Below are positions 15,635-24,038 of a stretch of 32,945 nucleotides of DNA, in pieces. A program made the translations under genes and the position numbers. The stretch is from a bacterium. GTDB lineage: Bacteria > Actinomycetota > Acidimicrobiia > Spongiisociales > UBA5794. Numbering within the stretch: position 1 is the first letter of the stretch; every line of letters starts with the position of its first letter. The DNA lies in assembly GCA_024228555.1 (NCBI GenBank), contig JAAETI010000856.1, forward strand, positions 1 to 32,945. The letters run 5' to 3'. The notes beneath the pieces were generated by a model. It made no database searches. It worked only from the letters and a program-made list of their open reading frames with translations, and was not told where the DNA came from.

Positions 15635-16852
15635 TCAGTCGGCCAGCCAGCCCCGAATGTGGTCGTGCACCTCAGGATCTGAGGGGAGGTCGAAGTGCCG
15701 TTGTCTGCCCACCACGAGGACATCGGATGCCGCGACGCTACGGTTTCTTCCAATGCCGGTGGCGCTGCCAACCCGCACCACTAGGTCTCCGACCAAGGCA
15801 CCGACAGGATGTGCCGCGTCCGCGGTGACCACCCCGGCGATGAAGTGCTGGGCGACCCCAGCGGGAGGGGCTACGTCCTCGGCGACCTTTTCGACCAGAT
15901 CGTCCTCGTCGACTTGATGTGTACCGGCAGTGGTCCCAAACCGAAGATCCTTGATGCCGGCGCTCCTGCCGCGCAGAAAATCACCAAGGGGCCGACTCTC
16001 TGGGGCAATGTTGAGCCCCCAGGCGATAACGTTGGCCCCTTTCTCCAATGGCGATCCGAGGTGCGGAGTTCCAAGCGTGATCAGATGATCGACACTCTCT
16101 GCCCACATCTGATCCGTAGCGAGTGCGAAGTCGAGAGCACTTCTGGCAACCAGCCCACCCATTGAATGACCAACGAAGGAGATGCTGGTGATTGGCGCCG
16201 GCCAACGGTCGACCAGGCCATCGATGATGGTCGCAAGCAGCTCACCGTTGTCGGGGATACGCCGTCCGGTGTTGTACCGCACGAAGATGGGCACCATTCC
16301 GTCGTCGGCTATCTGATCAGCCAGTGGGGTTGCAGCGGCGGGTGTCCGCTGCCAGCGCCGTTCGGTCTCTCCGAGACCGTGAAGCATGATGACCAGCCGC
16401 CCGCCCGGATTCTTGAAGTTTGCTGCTGGGTCCGCTGCGGCGACAGGCTTGCCATCGCGATCATGGAAGGCCATGGCAATCGCAAGCCGACTATTGCGGG
16501 CGTCCAGTTCGTCACCCCAGAGCGCGTTGGCCGTGGCTTGGAGTCCGCTGCCGAGGCGAGAGTTTCCCGAGTGGGGATTGTTGCCCTTGGTGAGAACGGC
16601 CGCAGCAGGAGCCAGCGCACCCAGCGCTCTAGCGCTGAGCCGTACCCCGCCGTAGATTGCTTTGGTCGCGCTGTCGTAGCCGCGGCCGACCCGTTCGCCG
16701 GGTTTGCCTGCCAACCGCAGCCATCTGGCGGCGATGGCCCGATGCATGCCTTCCACCGGGGTCACGACCTGATCGACCGTCAGAGAGAAGAGCTCACCCA
16801 TTGCCCACCAGTCGTCGCCAGCCGATGGGTTTGGCTTGGAATTGCGTTGCAC
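15635..16852 (-). CDS. Alpha/beta hydrolase (lipase/PGAP1-like)
   Basis: A 405-residue hydrolase. GTG 16850-16852 has GCGAGG a few bases upstream on the minus strand. The N-terminal 130 residues are helical and unassigned. The hydrolase core begins near 150 with LVIMLHGLGETERRW (oxyanion HG) and continues to GHSMGGLVAR, the nucleophile elbow, then LITLGTPHLGSPLEKGA, as in PGAP1-like and triacylglycerol lipases (PF07819/DUF676 type). A late acidic stretch and VGRQRHFDL probably supply the acid and histidine. There is no signal peptide, so it should be cytosolic or peripheral. It faces the Ddn relic tail-to-tail. Confidence 0.83.
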   Translation of the reverse strand: MQRNSKPNPSAGDDWWAMGELFSLTVDQVVTPVEGMHRAIAARWLRLAGKPGERVGRGYDSATKAIYGGVRLSARALGALAPAAAVLTKGNNPHSGNSRLGSGLQATANALWGDELDARNSRLAIAMAFHDRDGKPVAAADPAANFKNPGGRLVIMLHGLGETERRWQRTPAAATPLADQIADDGMVPIFVRYNTGRRIPDNGELLATIIDGLVDRWPAPITSISFVGHSMGGLVARSALDFALATDQMWAESVDHLITLGTPHLGSPLEKGANVIAWGLNIAPESRPLGDFLRGRSAGIKDLRFGTTAGTHQVDEDDLVEKVAEDVAPPAGVAQHFIAGVVTADAAHPVGALVGDLVVRVGSATGIGRNRSVAASDVLVVGRQRHFDLPSDPEVHDHIRGWLAD

Positions 16853-16901
16853 TTGGCCTCGCTTGTGCAGTTGTCAGCCGATGATAGAACCGGGATCGAA
16901 A

Positions 16902-16935
16902 CAGAGAGGCCCCCGCGGTGGCGGGGGCCTCTCTG
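16902..16935 (-). terminator. Perfect 15-bp hairpin, terminator of the RRM/Cys-rich operon
   Basis: Bases 16902-16916 and 16921-16935 are exact reverse complements (15 bp, GC-rich core) around a GGTG loop. Read on the minus strand the hairpin begins 11 bases after the stop of the 54-residue Cys-rich gene and is followed by TGTTTCG, a weak U-tract. On the plus strand no T-run follows. It also separates this unit from the alpha/beta hydrolase gene starting at 16852. Confidence 0.8.
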
Positions 16936-16946
16936 CAGTCACGAAC

Positions 16947-17111
16947 CTAAGTCCGCTTCTTTTCCGGTATTTCGTCCGGCAGTAGGTATTCAGCGCAGGG
17001 ACACCTGGGTACGGTGCACCCGATGTCGCTGCGGTGCTCTACTTTGGGGTGACCACAGCCGACACATCTTTGTCGTCCGCCGTCAACCGGTCTCGGTCGA
17101 GCTGTGCTCAA
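16947..17111 (-). CDS. 54-residue Cys-rich (putative zinc-binding) protein, TTG start
   Basis: This short gene follows the RRM gene. TTG 17109-17111 overlaps the RRM stop as TTGA, implying translational coupling, and the stop TAG is at 16947-16949 just before a strong hairpin. The product has an Arg-rich start, then CVGCGHPKVEH, then GCTVPRCPC, ending in a charged tail PEKKRT. The CxxCGHxxxxH...C....CxC layout resembles small actinobacterial proteins of unknown function and is compatible with one zinc site. Overlap, cysteine spacing and the terminator placement support it as real; no family name is claimed. It may act with the RNA-binding protein or simply share its transcript. Confidence 0.68.
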   Translation of the reverse strand: MSTARPRPVDGGRQRCVGCGHPKVEHRSDIGCTVPRCPCAEYLLPDEIPEKKRT

Positions 17112-17362
17112 CGGGAGCGTTCTTTGGCCTGGTTCACGGTGAGGTCACGGCCGTCGATGTTCTTGCCGTTGAGCTCTTCCATAGCTGTTGCGGCGGCATC
17201 GGCGGACGCCATCTCGACAAAGCCGAAACCGCGGGAGCGGCCGGTGTCCCGGTCGGAAATGACCTGAGCCTTCACAACCTCGCCGTACTCCTCAAAGAGG
17301 GCCTGGAGGTCAGAGGATGAGGTAGCGAAGGTGAGGTTGCCTACGTAGATGTTTGTGGACAT
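17108..17362 (-). CDS. RRM-domain RNA-binding protein
   Basis: An 84-residue single RNA-recognition motif protein. RNP2 is IYVGNL (5-10), RNP1 is RGFGFVEM (44-51), and the fold ends with GRDLTVNQAKERSR. ATG 17360-17362 is supported by AAAAGGAG 8 bases upstream; a longer frame exists upstream but lacks support. The size and lack of a glycine-rich tail match the small bacterial Rbp family, which binds RNA and in cyanobacteria responds to cold; that role here is inference. It is translationally coupled to the Cys-rich 54-residue protein. The leader contains a GC-rich hairpin (17397-17410). Confidence 0.92.
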   Translation of the reverse strand: MSTNIYVGNLTFATSSSDLQALFEEYGEVVKAQVISDRDTGRSRGFGFVEMASADAAATAMEELNGKNIDGRDLTVNQAKERSR

Positions 17363-17396
17363 GTTTTGTGCTCCTTTTGAAGCGTTGGACCGTCGG

Positions 17397-17410
17397 GGGG
17401 CAGACGCCCC
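17397..17410 (-). promoter_or_regulatory. Short GC hairpin in the RRM gene leader
   Basis: GGGGC at 17397-17401 and GCCCC at 17406-17410 pair around a 4-base loop, about 35 bases upstream of the RRM start codon and 20 bases before its ribosome site. It could influence translation or RNA stability, possibly through autoregulation by the RRM protein, but only the symmetry is seen. Confidence 0.3.
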
Positions 17411-17504
17411 GCCTGGTTGCATTCAAAGGCTCACAAACACGTGAACTCGGCCTGCAGACTCTGCGGTACTCCCTCAGACGGACTGTAGCGTGGGAGCTGG
17501 CGTT

Positions 17505-17521
17505 GTGCGCTGGATGCGCAC
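17505..17521. repeat. 6-bp inverted repeat between the LLM oxidoreductase and RRM genes
   Basis: GTGCGC at 17505-17510 and GCGCAC at 17516-17521 flank a 5-base loop, about 60 bases beyond the LLM oxidoreductase stop on the minus strand. It could be a weak terminator stem, though no T-run follows, or an operator for the RRM gene. Confidence 0.3.
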
Positions 17522-17582
17522 GCTTGACCCGAGTGTAGCTGGGATCGGGACACGTCCGGCTGGGACCTAGGCTGCGGGTTGC

Positions 17583-18494
17583 TCAGCCGGCGTCGAGTAT
17601 CGCCAGGATTTGGGCAGTCCACTCAATGGACTCGGTGGTAATGGGGTCTAGAACCAATTGCGCATGGTCGATCCCAGTGCTTGCAAATGTCATGAGCCGA
17701 TCCGCGATTTCGGCGGGCGAACCCGCGATAGCGTTGGAGCCTTCGTGCTCGGAGTCTCCGTAGATCCTGCCGGTACCGCCCGGGGTCCGGATCATGATCG
17801 CGACCGTCCGCGCTACCTCTGAAGGATCGCGGCCGACTTCCTCACAAGCCGCATCCAGCTTGGTGAGGAGCGTCGTCAGGCCAGACGGCGTGTTGCCGTA
17901 CCAGGCGTGCCAGGCGTTCCACATGTCGACGTGGGGGAGCGTCGCCCGCAGTACCCGCGGCCCTTGCGACCCGATCATCAGGGGAGGCCCTCCGGGACGA
18001 GGTCGCGGCACGAGCTCACAATCTCGAGCTGTGTAGTACTTGCCTGCGAAGTCAATTGAACCGTCACGCAGGAGCGTCCTGATGACTGTGAACGCCTCTT
18101 CGAAGCGACTGGCCCGATGATCGAAGGGAAAGCCGAAAGCTTCGTACTCGGTTTGGTTCCAGCCGGCGCCAAGGCCAACGATCAAGCGTCCGTTCGAGAT
18201 TTCGTCGACGGTAGCTGCCTTCTTTGCGAGCATCGTTGGGCTGTGGAAAGAGGTGGCGGCGACCAATGGGCCAATCTGCACGTGTTCGGTCACCGCACCG
18301 ATCGCGGCGAGGAGCGACCACGCTTCCCAGGGGCCACGGGCGCCTTCGGGGGTCTGGTAGAGCAGGTGGTCGCCCACCCAGACAGAATCGAAACCGACTG
18401 CTTCCGCGGTGATCGCCATCTTGCGGAGCTCAGGCCACCGCACTTCGCGCTCCACCTCGGGCAGCTGGACACCAATTGCGAATGGACGGCTCAT
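17583..18494 (-). CDS. LLM-class (F420-dependent) oxidoreductase
   Basis: A 303-residue luciferase-like monooxygenase-fold enzyme. ATG 18492-18494 is the natural start (MSRPFAIGVQLPE); the upstream open frame overlaps the divergent intergenic region. Motifs include FDSVWVGDHLLY, the TIM-barrel strand QIGPLVAATSFHSPTMLAKK, SNGRLIVGLGAGWNQTEYEA and LMIGSQGPRVLRAT, all typical of the F420-using subfamily in actinobacteria. The hydride carrier is presumed to be F420H2; the substrate is not evident. It is divergent from the VOC gene with a 100-base shared promoter region. Confidence 0.88.
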   Translation of the reverse strand: MSRPFAIGVQLPEVEREVRWPELRKMAITAEAVGFDSVWVGDHLLYQTPEGARGPWEAWSLLAAIGAVTEHVQIGPLVAATSFHSPTMLAKKAATVDEISNGRLIVGLGAGWNQTEYEAFGFPFDHRASRFEEAFTVIRTLLRDGSIDFAGKYYTARDCELVPRPRPGGPPLMIGSQGPRVLRATLPHVDMWNAWHAWYGNTPSGLTTLLTKLDAACEEVGRDPSEVARTVAIMIRTPGGTGRIYGDSEHEGSNAIAGSPAEIADRLMTFASTGIDHAQLVLDPITTESIEWTAQILAILDAG

Positions 18495-18526
18495 CTGCGA
18501 AACCCTAGACGAAGTGTCGAATACAC

Positions 18527-18554
18527 TTGAAGCTGATCGTCGTACCCATATAGA
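18527..18554 (+). promoter_or_regulatory. Possible sigma-70-like promoter of the VOC gene
   Basis: TTGAAG (18527-18532) and TATAGA (18549-18554) are spaced by 16 bases, placing a transcription start about 35 bases before the VOC ATG. Each hexamer matches the consensus at four of six positions, so support is modest. Confidence 0.35.
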
Positions 18555-18594
18555 GACACTCTCGAGTGCGGGTGTCGGGCGAGAGGAGAGGTAA

Positions 18595-18966
18595 ATGGCT
18601 GACCACAAGATCGTGCATTGGGAACTGATGGGTCCGGAGGCCGGCAAGCTGGCGGCGTTCTACGGCAGTCTGTTTGGCTGGGACCTGCAGGCGTACCCAG
18701 GTATGGACGACTACCACCTGGTTGACGAGAAGCAGAGCGGTGTCGGCGGTGCGATTGGTGCTGGGAACGAGCACATGCCCAACTACCAGACGATGTATGT
18801 CGAGGTCGGCAGCGTCGACGAGCATCTCGGCAAGGCAGAGGCCAATGGTGGAACCACCGTTGTGCCACGGACGGTTGTACCTGGCACTGTGACATTTGGG
18901 CTCTTCAAGGACCCTGCCGGCAATCTGGTCGGCGTAGTCGAGGCTGAGACTCCACCCGCCGAGTGA
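18595..18966 (+). CDS. VOC (glyoxalase/bleomycin-resistance fold) protein
   Basis: A 123-residue protein of the vicinal oxygen chelate superfamily. ATG 18595 has an excellent GAGAGGAGAGG site. The single-module pattern includes VHWELMGPEAGKLAAFY near the N-terminus (His at about 8 as a potential metal ligand), FGWDLQ, and the C-terminal FGLFKDPAGNLVGVVE with a Glu ligand. This form resembles the small VOC proteins of unknown substrate that are common in actinobacteria, sometimes acting in detoxification. The gene is divergent from the LLM oxidoreductase and ends at a bidirectional hairpin. Confidence 0.88.
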   Translation: MADHKIVHWELMGPEAGKLAAFYGSLFGWDLQAYPGMDDYHLVDEKQSGVGGAIGAGNEHMPNYQTMYVEVGSVDEHLGKAEANGGTTVVPRTVVPGTVTFGLFKDPAGNLVGVVEAETPPAE

Positions 18967-18980
18967 CAACCCGATAGTGG

Positions 18981-19008
18981 GGGAGTGGCGCCAGACGGCG
19001 CCGCTCCC
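18981..19008. terminator. Bidirectional hairpin terminator between convergent genes
   Basis: GGGAGTGGCGCC (18981-18992) pairs with GGCGCCGCTCCC (18997-19008) around an AGAC loop, with a single G-U wobble. It sits between the stops of the VOC gene (+) and the acyltransferase gene (-) and can fold in both directions. No long T-run follows on either side. Confidence 0.72.
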
Positions 19009-19012
19009 TCGG

Positions 19013-20122
19013 CTAAGTCGCCAACTCGTCGGCACCGACTGGTTCGTGACCTGGTCCGCTGATCTTGGCAAACAAGACCAAGAAGGGGTAGGTGGCCAGC
19101 GCTGGTCCAAGGAACCACAGCGGTCGTGAGATCCACCACTCGATCGTCGGATCCGACGGTGGTAGGTAGTCAAACATGACGAAGAGCAAGGCGATGGTGA
19201 TGGCCATTCCTGTGGTGTGGAGCAGATACAGCGGCAGTGAGTTTGTGTTGACCCACCCGAACATGCTTTGCCATCCCGGGCTGGTATCGAGGCGGTGTTG
19301 GACCCAGTCGCGCACCAATAGGACCAGTCCAATCTGTAGAAACGTCAGGGCAACGATGGCGAGGGTTGGTGGGCCCATATTGGAGAACCGTTCACCGGGA
19401 ACCCCAACGACGGACCGCGGATAGAAACCCATATTGGTGAGCGCGATCAATGCGAATAGCCCCGACCACGTGAGCATCCATGCCACTCGTCTCGGTGCGG
19501 CCACTAGGCGGTCGTAGAAGAACCCAAGTTGGTGGGCGAGCCCCCAGATGATTATGAAGTTGAGCCACGCGGCCCAGCCCTGGAGATGATGGAACCGCAG
19601 CACATCGAGGACGGCTGCCATACCCACCAGCCACACGAGCACAAGCTCCCCCCATCGCCAATGCGCCCGAATGGCCAGCGGGGCGACGGCGACCAGCAGC
19701 AGATAGACCACTAGAAACCAGAGCGGCGAGAGGACGAGGATCACGGCAGGCCAAGCCCAGGCGGCGTCCAGGGTTGCGTCGATGATAAAGCCAAGACCAA
19801 TCCAGATCGCGACCAGAGATAGCGCCGGCACGAGAAGGCGTCTCGATCGGCGCTTCAAGAAACGTCGCGATGTTCCCTTTTCGTAGTTGTCGAACGCCAG
19901 GCGGTGGGTGAAGCCGCCGACAAAGAAGAAGACCGGCATCACTTGAAGAACCCATGTGATGGCCCACATACCCCTGGTGAATCCAATGGGGTTGGAGGGC
20001 GAGACGGTCTCTGGAGTTAGCTCCAAGATCGTGAAGACCCAGTGCCAGATGACAACGATGACCAGCGAGAACGCACGCAGGAAATCGACATAGATGTCAC
20101 GCTTTTTGGTCGTGGTGGTCAC
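19013..20122 (-). CDS. Acyltransferase 3 family membrane protein
   Basis: A 369-residue polytopic membrane protein with about ten hydrophobic helices, fitting acyltransferase family 3 (PF01757). The N-terminus reads YVDFLRAFSLVIVVIWHW, with the conserved Arg and His of the family, and MPVFFFVGGFTHRLAF follows. Members transfer acetyl or other acyl groups to sugars, lipids or cell-wall glycans at the membrane. GTG 20120-20122 is used without a strong ribosome site. It begins 41 bases after the xylulokinase stop on the same strand, so it may be the third gene of that operon. Confidence 0.87.
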   Translation of the reverse strand: MTTTTKKRDIYVDFLRAFSLVIVVIWHWVFTILELTPETVSPSNPIGFTRGMWAITWVLQVMPVFFFVGGFTHRLAFDNYEKGTSRRFLKRRSRRLLVPALSLVAIWIGLGFIIDATLDAAWAWPAVILVLSPLWFLVVYLLLVAVAPLAIRAHWRWGELVLVWLVGMAAVLDVLRFHHLQGWAAWLNFIIIWGLAHQLGFFYDRLVAAPRRVAWMLTWSGLFALIALTNMGFYPRSVVGVPGERFSNMGPPTLAIVALTFLQIGLVLLVRDWVQHRLDTSPGWQSMFGWVNTNSLPLYLLHTTGMAITIALLFVMFDYLPPSDPTIEWWISRPLWFLGPALATYPFLVLFAKISGPGHEPVGADELAT

Positions 20123-20163
20123 GAGCGGACGTTAGTTAGAGGGCTGCCCCGGTTGCTTGATTG

Positions 20164-21657
20164 TCATGTCCGGCTCAACCGATGCATCGTCGGCGCCAAA
20201 GCCGGATAGAGGTCCCGATAACTCTCATAGATGTCGCTGTATCTCCCGGTGTCTGCGCTCGGCGTGGTGGGTTGGTCGAGGCGTAGCCAAGCGGCCGAGG
20301 CCTCCTGGGCGTCTTCAAACCAACCCGCACCCACCGCAGCCAAGACGGCTGCCCCTTGCGCTGCTCCTTCCGCGGTGGCCACGGTGCGAACCTCGGCACC
20401 CAGGACATCGGCCAGGATCTGTCTCCACAAAGGACTACGTGTTCCGCCTCCCGAAGCGCGGACCTCGGTTAGATCGGCGTTGCCGGTGGCTCGGATGAGT
20501 TCAAAACTGTCGAGCAGTCCGAACGCCACCCCTTCCATGACCGACCGAGTCATGTGGTTGCGGTCGTGACGCACCGTCAGGCCGACAAATGCTCCGCGTG
20601 CCAACGGGTCAGGGTGCGGGGTTCTTTCTCCAGTCAGGTACGGGAGAAAGAGCAAACCCTCGCTTCCGGCAGGTACTGCTGCGGCGGATTGCGAAAGCTC
20701 GGCGAAGTCGGTCTCGGGGGCCAAGGTGTCACGGAACCAACGAAGGCTACCGGCCGCTGACAGCATCACCCCCATGAAGTGCCATCGCTCTGCCACGCCG
20801 TGGCAGAAAGCATGGAGACGTCCTTCTGCTTCTACCGCTGGCCGGTCTGTCGCGGTGAACACAACGCCAGAGGTGCCGAGCGACAAGCCAACAACACCAG
20901 GATCAATCGCACCCACAGCGACGCCGTTTGCTGCCTGATCGCCAGCACCAGCCACCACCGGCGTTCCGGCCACGAGTCCGGTTACCTCGGCTGCCTCCCT
21001 GGTCACCGTTCCCGTTATGTCGTGACCCTCAAAGGTTCCGGGGAACAAGGTACGGTCGAGATCGAGGTCGGCCAGGACGTCATCCGACCAGGTTCTCGTC
21101 TTCAGGTCGAACAGGATCGTGCCCGCTCCGCCTGCGCGATCACTTGCATATTCACCGGTCAACCGGAGCCGCACAAAGTCCTTGGGCAGCAGGACATGGC
21201 GAGCCTTCGCAAACACCTCCGGCTCGTTGTTGCGAACCCATAGGATCTTCGGAGCGGTGAACCCCGTCAAAGCGTCGTTCCCCGTGATGCTGATCAATCG
21301 GGCCTTGCCAACACGGTCGCGAATCTCGTCGCATTCGGCCGCCGTGCGTTGGTCGTTCCATAGGATTGAAGGGCGTAACGACACACCTTTATCGTCCAAC
21401 AAGACCAGTCCGTGCATTTGCCCGGTGAGGCCGACGGCAACGACCTCGTTGCCGGTAACCCCAGCAGCTGCCAATACCTCAGAGACAGCGGCCTTGGTCG
21501 CGGTCCACCACAACTCGGGGTCCTGTTCGCTCCACAGGTCAAAGGGTGTGGCATAGCTGTATTCGCTGGAAGCAATTGCAATCACATTGCCCGCAGTGTC
21601 GACAAGCTGGGCTTTTGTTGCTGTCGTTGACGAATCGATTCCGATCACATAGGTCAT
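20164..21657 (-). CDS. xylB: Xylulokinase (FGGY family)
   Basis: A 497-residue FGGY carbohydrate kinase that should phosphorylate D-xylulose to xylulose 5-phosphate for the pentose phosphate pathway. It has the phosphate-1 loop IGIDSSTTATKA with Asp8, the xylulokinase hallmark GQMHG (79-83), WNDQRT (100-105), catalytic Asp240 in GAGDQAANGV, and a late ASGGGTRSPLWRQILADV. Length is standard for XylB. The ATG overlaps the stop of the upstream DUF4380-like gene as ATGA. No xylose isomerase or transporter lies nearby, so the physiological source of xylulose is unknown. Confidence 0.93.
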   Translation of the reverse strand: MTYVIGIDSSTTATKAQLVDTAGNVIAIASSEYSYATPFDLWSEQDPELWWTATKAAVSEVLAAAGVTGNEVVAVGLTGQMHGLVLLDDKGVSLRPSILWNDQRTAAECDEIRDRVGKARLISITGNDALTGFTAPKILWVRNNEPEVFAKARHVLLPKDFVRLRLTGEYASDRAGGAGTILFDLKTRTWSDDVLADLDLDRTLFPGTFEGHDITGTVTREAAEVTGLVAGTPVVAGAGDQAANGVAVGAIDPGVVGLSLGTSGVVFTATDRPAVEAEGRLHAFCHGVAERWHFMGVMLSAAGSLRWFRDTLAPETDFAELSQSAAAVPAGSEGLLFLPYLTGERTPHPDPLARGAFVGLTVRHDRNHMTRSVMEGVAFGLLDSFELIRATGNADLTEVRASGGGTRSPLWRQILADVLGAEVRTVATAEGAAQGAAVLAAVGAGWFEDAQEASAAWLRLDQPTTPSADTGRYSDIYESYRDLYPALAPTMHRLSRT

Positions 21658-22541
21658 TGTCCGGTTCCTCCGTCAAGGTCTAGCAAGTGGGGAATCTCGC
21701 TCGGTGGGACGGTTGGTGGGACCTGGTGGAGTTCCCAGATCTCGTTATGGGAGACAGATTCGTCCTGCTCCAAGGTCACCAACTCGCCAAGGGTCTCGAG
21801 CTCGATGAAGTGCTGGTTGCAGTAGCACTGTGCGGAAGCACCGAGATCCAGGTATCGGCCACCGGCGATGAGCTGCGACCTCTTGACGAAGACGAGCCCA
21901 TTGCGAACGTAGGCCAGCCAACCTCTGTCCAGTGAGGTCCCCACCTTGGTGGGGCTGGTGCGGTTGGCGTCGACGAGCAGAAGCCGATCCTGGAGGGCGA
22001 AACCGCTATCAGCTGAACCGGTGTAGGGCCACAACGTGATGTTGGCATTGGGCTGGTGGCCGTTGGGGTCCGCTGGCTGGTGACGCAGCGGGACAATTCC
22101 GGTCCCGCCTACGGCAAGTTGTGTGATTGCCCACGGCGCCAGTCGGAGTGGCTTGCCGCCACGGTTCGTCATCGTGTGTGAGACGATGGCTCGGTGCTCG
22201 ACAAGAGCGACTGTGATGCTCTTCTCGACAGCCACATGCTGCGGTGCAGGTTGGGTCAGATGGACACCCGTGGACGTTTCCTCGAGAACCGGAGGGTCAT
22301 TGTCGGGTTCGTAGGTGATTGCAGGAACCTCGGGAGCGGCCCATAGCCGGTGCCCGCCGCGGAGTCGGTAGGTTCGGCCATCTGGAAGGTCGATGCTCAG
22401 ATCGCCCAGCTCGGCGAAGATGTTGTCACCACCGTTGCGAAGAGAGAACGCCGTGATCCTGGGGCCGTAGTTCGTCGCAGCTTCGAGCCGGAGGTGTCTA
22501 TTCACCAGCCTGATGCTGTCGGACCCCTGTACGGTTTCCAC
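21654..22541 (-). CDS. DUF4380/aldose-epimerase-like carbohydrate protein
   Basis: A 295-residue protein, probably a galactose-mutarotase-like beta-sandwich. The pattern NYGPRITAFSL near the N-terminus, then GGHRLWAAPE and YEPDNDPP, then LAPWAITQL and a late YLDLGASAQCYCNQHFIE, matches proteins annotated DUF4380 as I remember them. A sugar-binding or epimerase role is inferred from the fold and from coupling to xylulokinase. GTG 22539-22541 is preceded by AAGGGGC. It shares a 4-bp overlap with xylB and lies 62 bases after the HtrA-like protease on the same strand. Confidence 0.72.
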   Translation of the reverse strand: METVQGSDSIRLVNRHLRLEAATNYGPRITAFSLRNGGDNIFAELGDLSIDLPDGRTYRLRGGHRLWAAPEVPAITYEPDNDPPVLEETSTGVHLTQPAPQHVAVEKSITVALVEHRAIVSHTMTNRGGKPLRLAPWAITQLAVGGTGIVPLRHQPADPNGHQPNANITLWPYTGSADSGFALQDRLLLVDANRTSPTKVGTSLDRGWLAYVRNGLVFVKRSQLIAGGRYLDLGASAQCYCNQHFIELETLGELVTLEQDESVSHNEIWELHQVPPTVPPSEIPHLLDLDGGTGQ

Positions 22542-22603
22542 TGCGCCCCTTGATATTCGACGGTGCAGAGTACCAAGAGTGCGGTGGGTCTCGGGTTCGG
22601 TCG

Positions 22604-23872
22604 CTAGACGCCGGGTCTCTGGCCCAGGGTCACCTTGATCACTGAGCCGCCTTCGAGAGACACCTCGATGGTGTCGCCGGCGCCGTAGCGCCGGAGTTGT
22701 GCCACCAGTTCATTCATGGTTTCGATTGTGGCACCGTTGATGGCGGAGATGATGTCGCCCTCGGCGAGTCCTGCCAGAGCGGCCGCTGTCTCCGGCTCGA
22801 CACTCTCAATCAGAACACCGATCGGGGCGCTACCACCATCGTTGGTGTCGGAGAACCCGGTTTCTCCGCGAATTCCGATGTAGGGCGAAGAAGCCCCACC
22901 GTCGGCAATGATCTCGTCGGCTACTCGCGTCACGACCTCGACCGGGGTGGCGAAACCGATGCCTTCGATGCCAACGTCACTGACTCCAACGGCCGTCGTT
23001 ATACCAACGAGGCGGCCCGCTCCATCAACCAATGCTCCTCCGCTCGATCCCGATGTGATCGGTGCATCGGTCTGCAGCATTCCGAAGAGATTGGTTGTCT
23101 CATCAGTCTGCACCAGCCGCCCGAATGCCGAGATGACTCCTACAGTCAGCGATGGTCCACCGTCGAGACCGAGTGGGCTGCCTATGGCAACGGCAGGATC
23201 TCCGACGGTGAGAGCGTCGGAATCACCAAGGGAGACCGCTTCTAGATCCTGTGCGGTAACGAAGAGAACGGCCAGGTCGGTGGTGGGGTCGGTGCCGACC
23301 AACTCAGCGGGATATACCCGACCATCAGACAAGACAATCTCGAAGTTGCTCCCGGCCTCGACAACGTGGTTGTTGGTAATGATGTGCCCTTGGTTGTCGT
23401 ATACGACGCCGGAGCCTGATCCAAGTCTGCCCTCTTCGCCGTTGAAGGCTGTGCTGCTGATCTGAACGGTGACGACCGAAGGGATGACCTCTGAACCTAC
23501 GAGAGATGCGTCGAGAAGAAGCGTCGATAGTCGATCGGTCGCTACCGACGGCAGCGGTGTTGCTGTGGTGGGGGGAGTGGTCGGTGTGACCCGCCGCGCA
23601 GGCGACTCGATGGCATCGGTGGATTCAGTGATTGCGATGGCCGGGGTCGCACTGGCATTGGAATCGCTTGGTATTGCGAATGCCGCACCAACCGCAACAG
23701 CCAGAGCGAGAAGAACCGCGGCGAAATACCAGCGCCAATACCCCTTCCCCGTGGCACTGTCTACCGGATCCATAGCCGGTGCAGGTGCGGGTGGTTGGGG
23801 TGGTGCTGGCGGAAGATTCGGCCGCAGCGTGGGCTCGCTGAGGTTGAATGGTTGATCGTCGCGGGTTTCCAT
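22604..23872 (-). CDS. HtrA/DegP-like membrane-anchored serine protease with PDZ domain
   Basis: A 422-residue S1C protease acting in the cell envelope. ATG 23870-23872 has AGGA 6 bases upstream; an alternative start 18 codons earlier is unsupported. The proline-rich cytoplasmic N-terminus is followed by one membrane helix (about 45-68), a low-complexity Thr/Pro linker, the trypsin-like domain (about 130-310) and a PDZ domain (about 322-422). The catalytic triad is His169 in TNNHVV, Asp199 in TTDLAVL and Ser277 in GSSGGA. Members degrade or refold misfolded envelope proteins under stress. It follows the SDR gene by 166 bases. Confidence 0.92.
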   Translation of the reverse strand: METRDDQPFNLSEPTLRPNLPPAPPQPPAPAPAMDPVDSATGKGYWRWYFAAVLLALAVAVGAAFAIPSDSNASATPAIAITESTDAIESPARRVTPTTPPTTATPLPSVATDRLSTLLLDASLVGSEVIPSVVTVQISSTAFNGEEGRLGSGSGVVYDNQGHIITNNHVVEAGSNFEIVLSDGRVYPAELVGTDPTTDLAVLFVTAQDLEAVSLGDSDALTVGDPAVAIGSPLGLDGGPSLTVGVISAFGRLVQTDETTNLFGMLQTDAPITSGSSGGALVDGAGRLVGITTAVGVSDVGIEGIGFATPVEVVTRVADEIIADGGASSPYIGIRGETGFSDTNDGGSAPIGVLIESVEPETAAALAGLAEGDIISAINGATIETMNELVAQLRRYGAGDTIEVSLEGGSVIKVTLGQRPGV

Positions 23873-24038
23873 CGTGCGTCCTAACCGCAATGGGCGTCTG
23901 TACTCGTTGTCCGTTCCTGGGCTCAAGTTTGGATTTGCAGCTTAAGAAACAGGTGAAGATTCCGTTGCAGGAGTCTGAATACTGGCAACCGCCTTTGATC
24001 AATCGGTATTCCAGGGCCATTCATTGTGTGCGGGGAGA

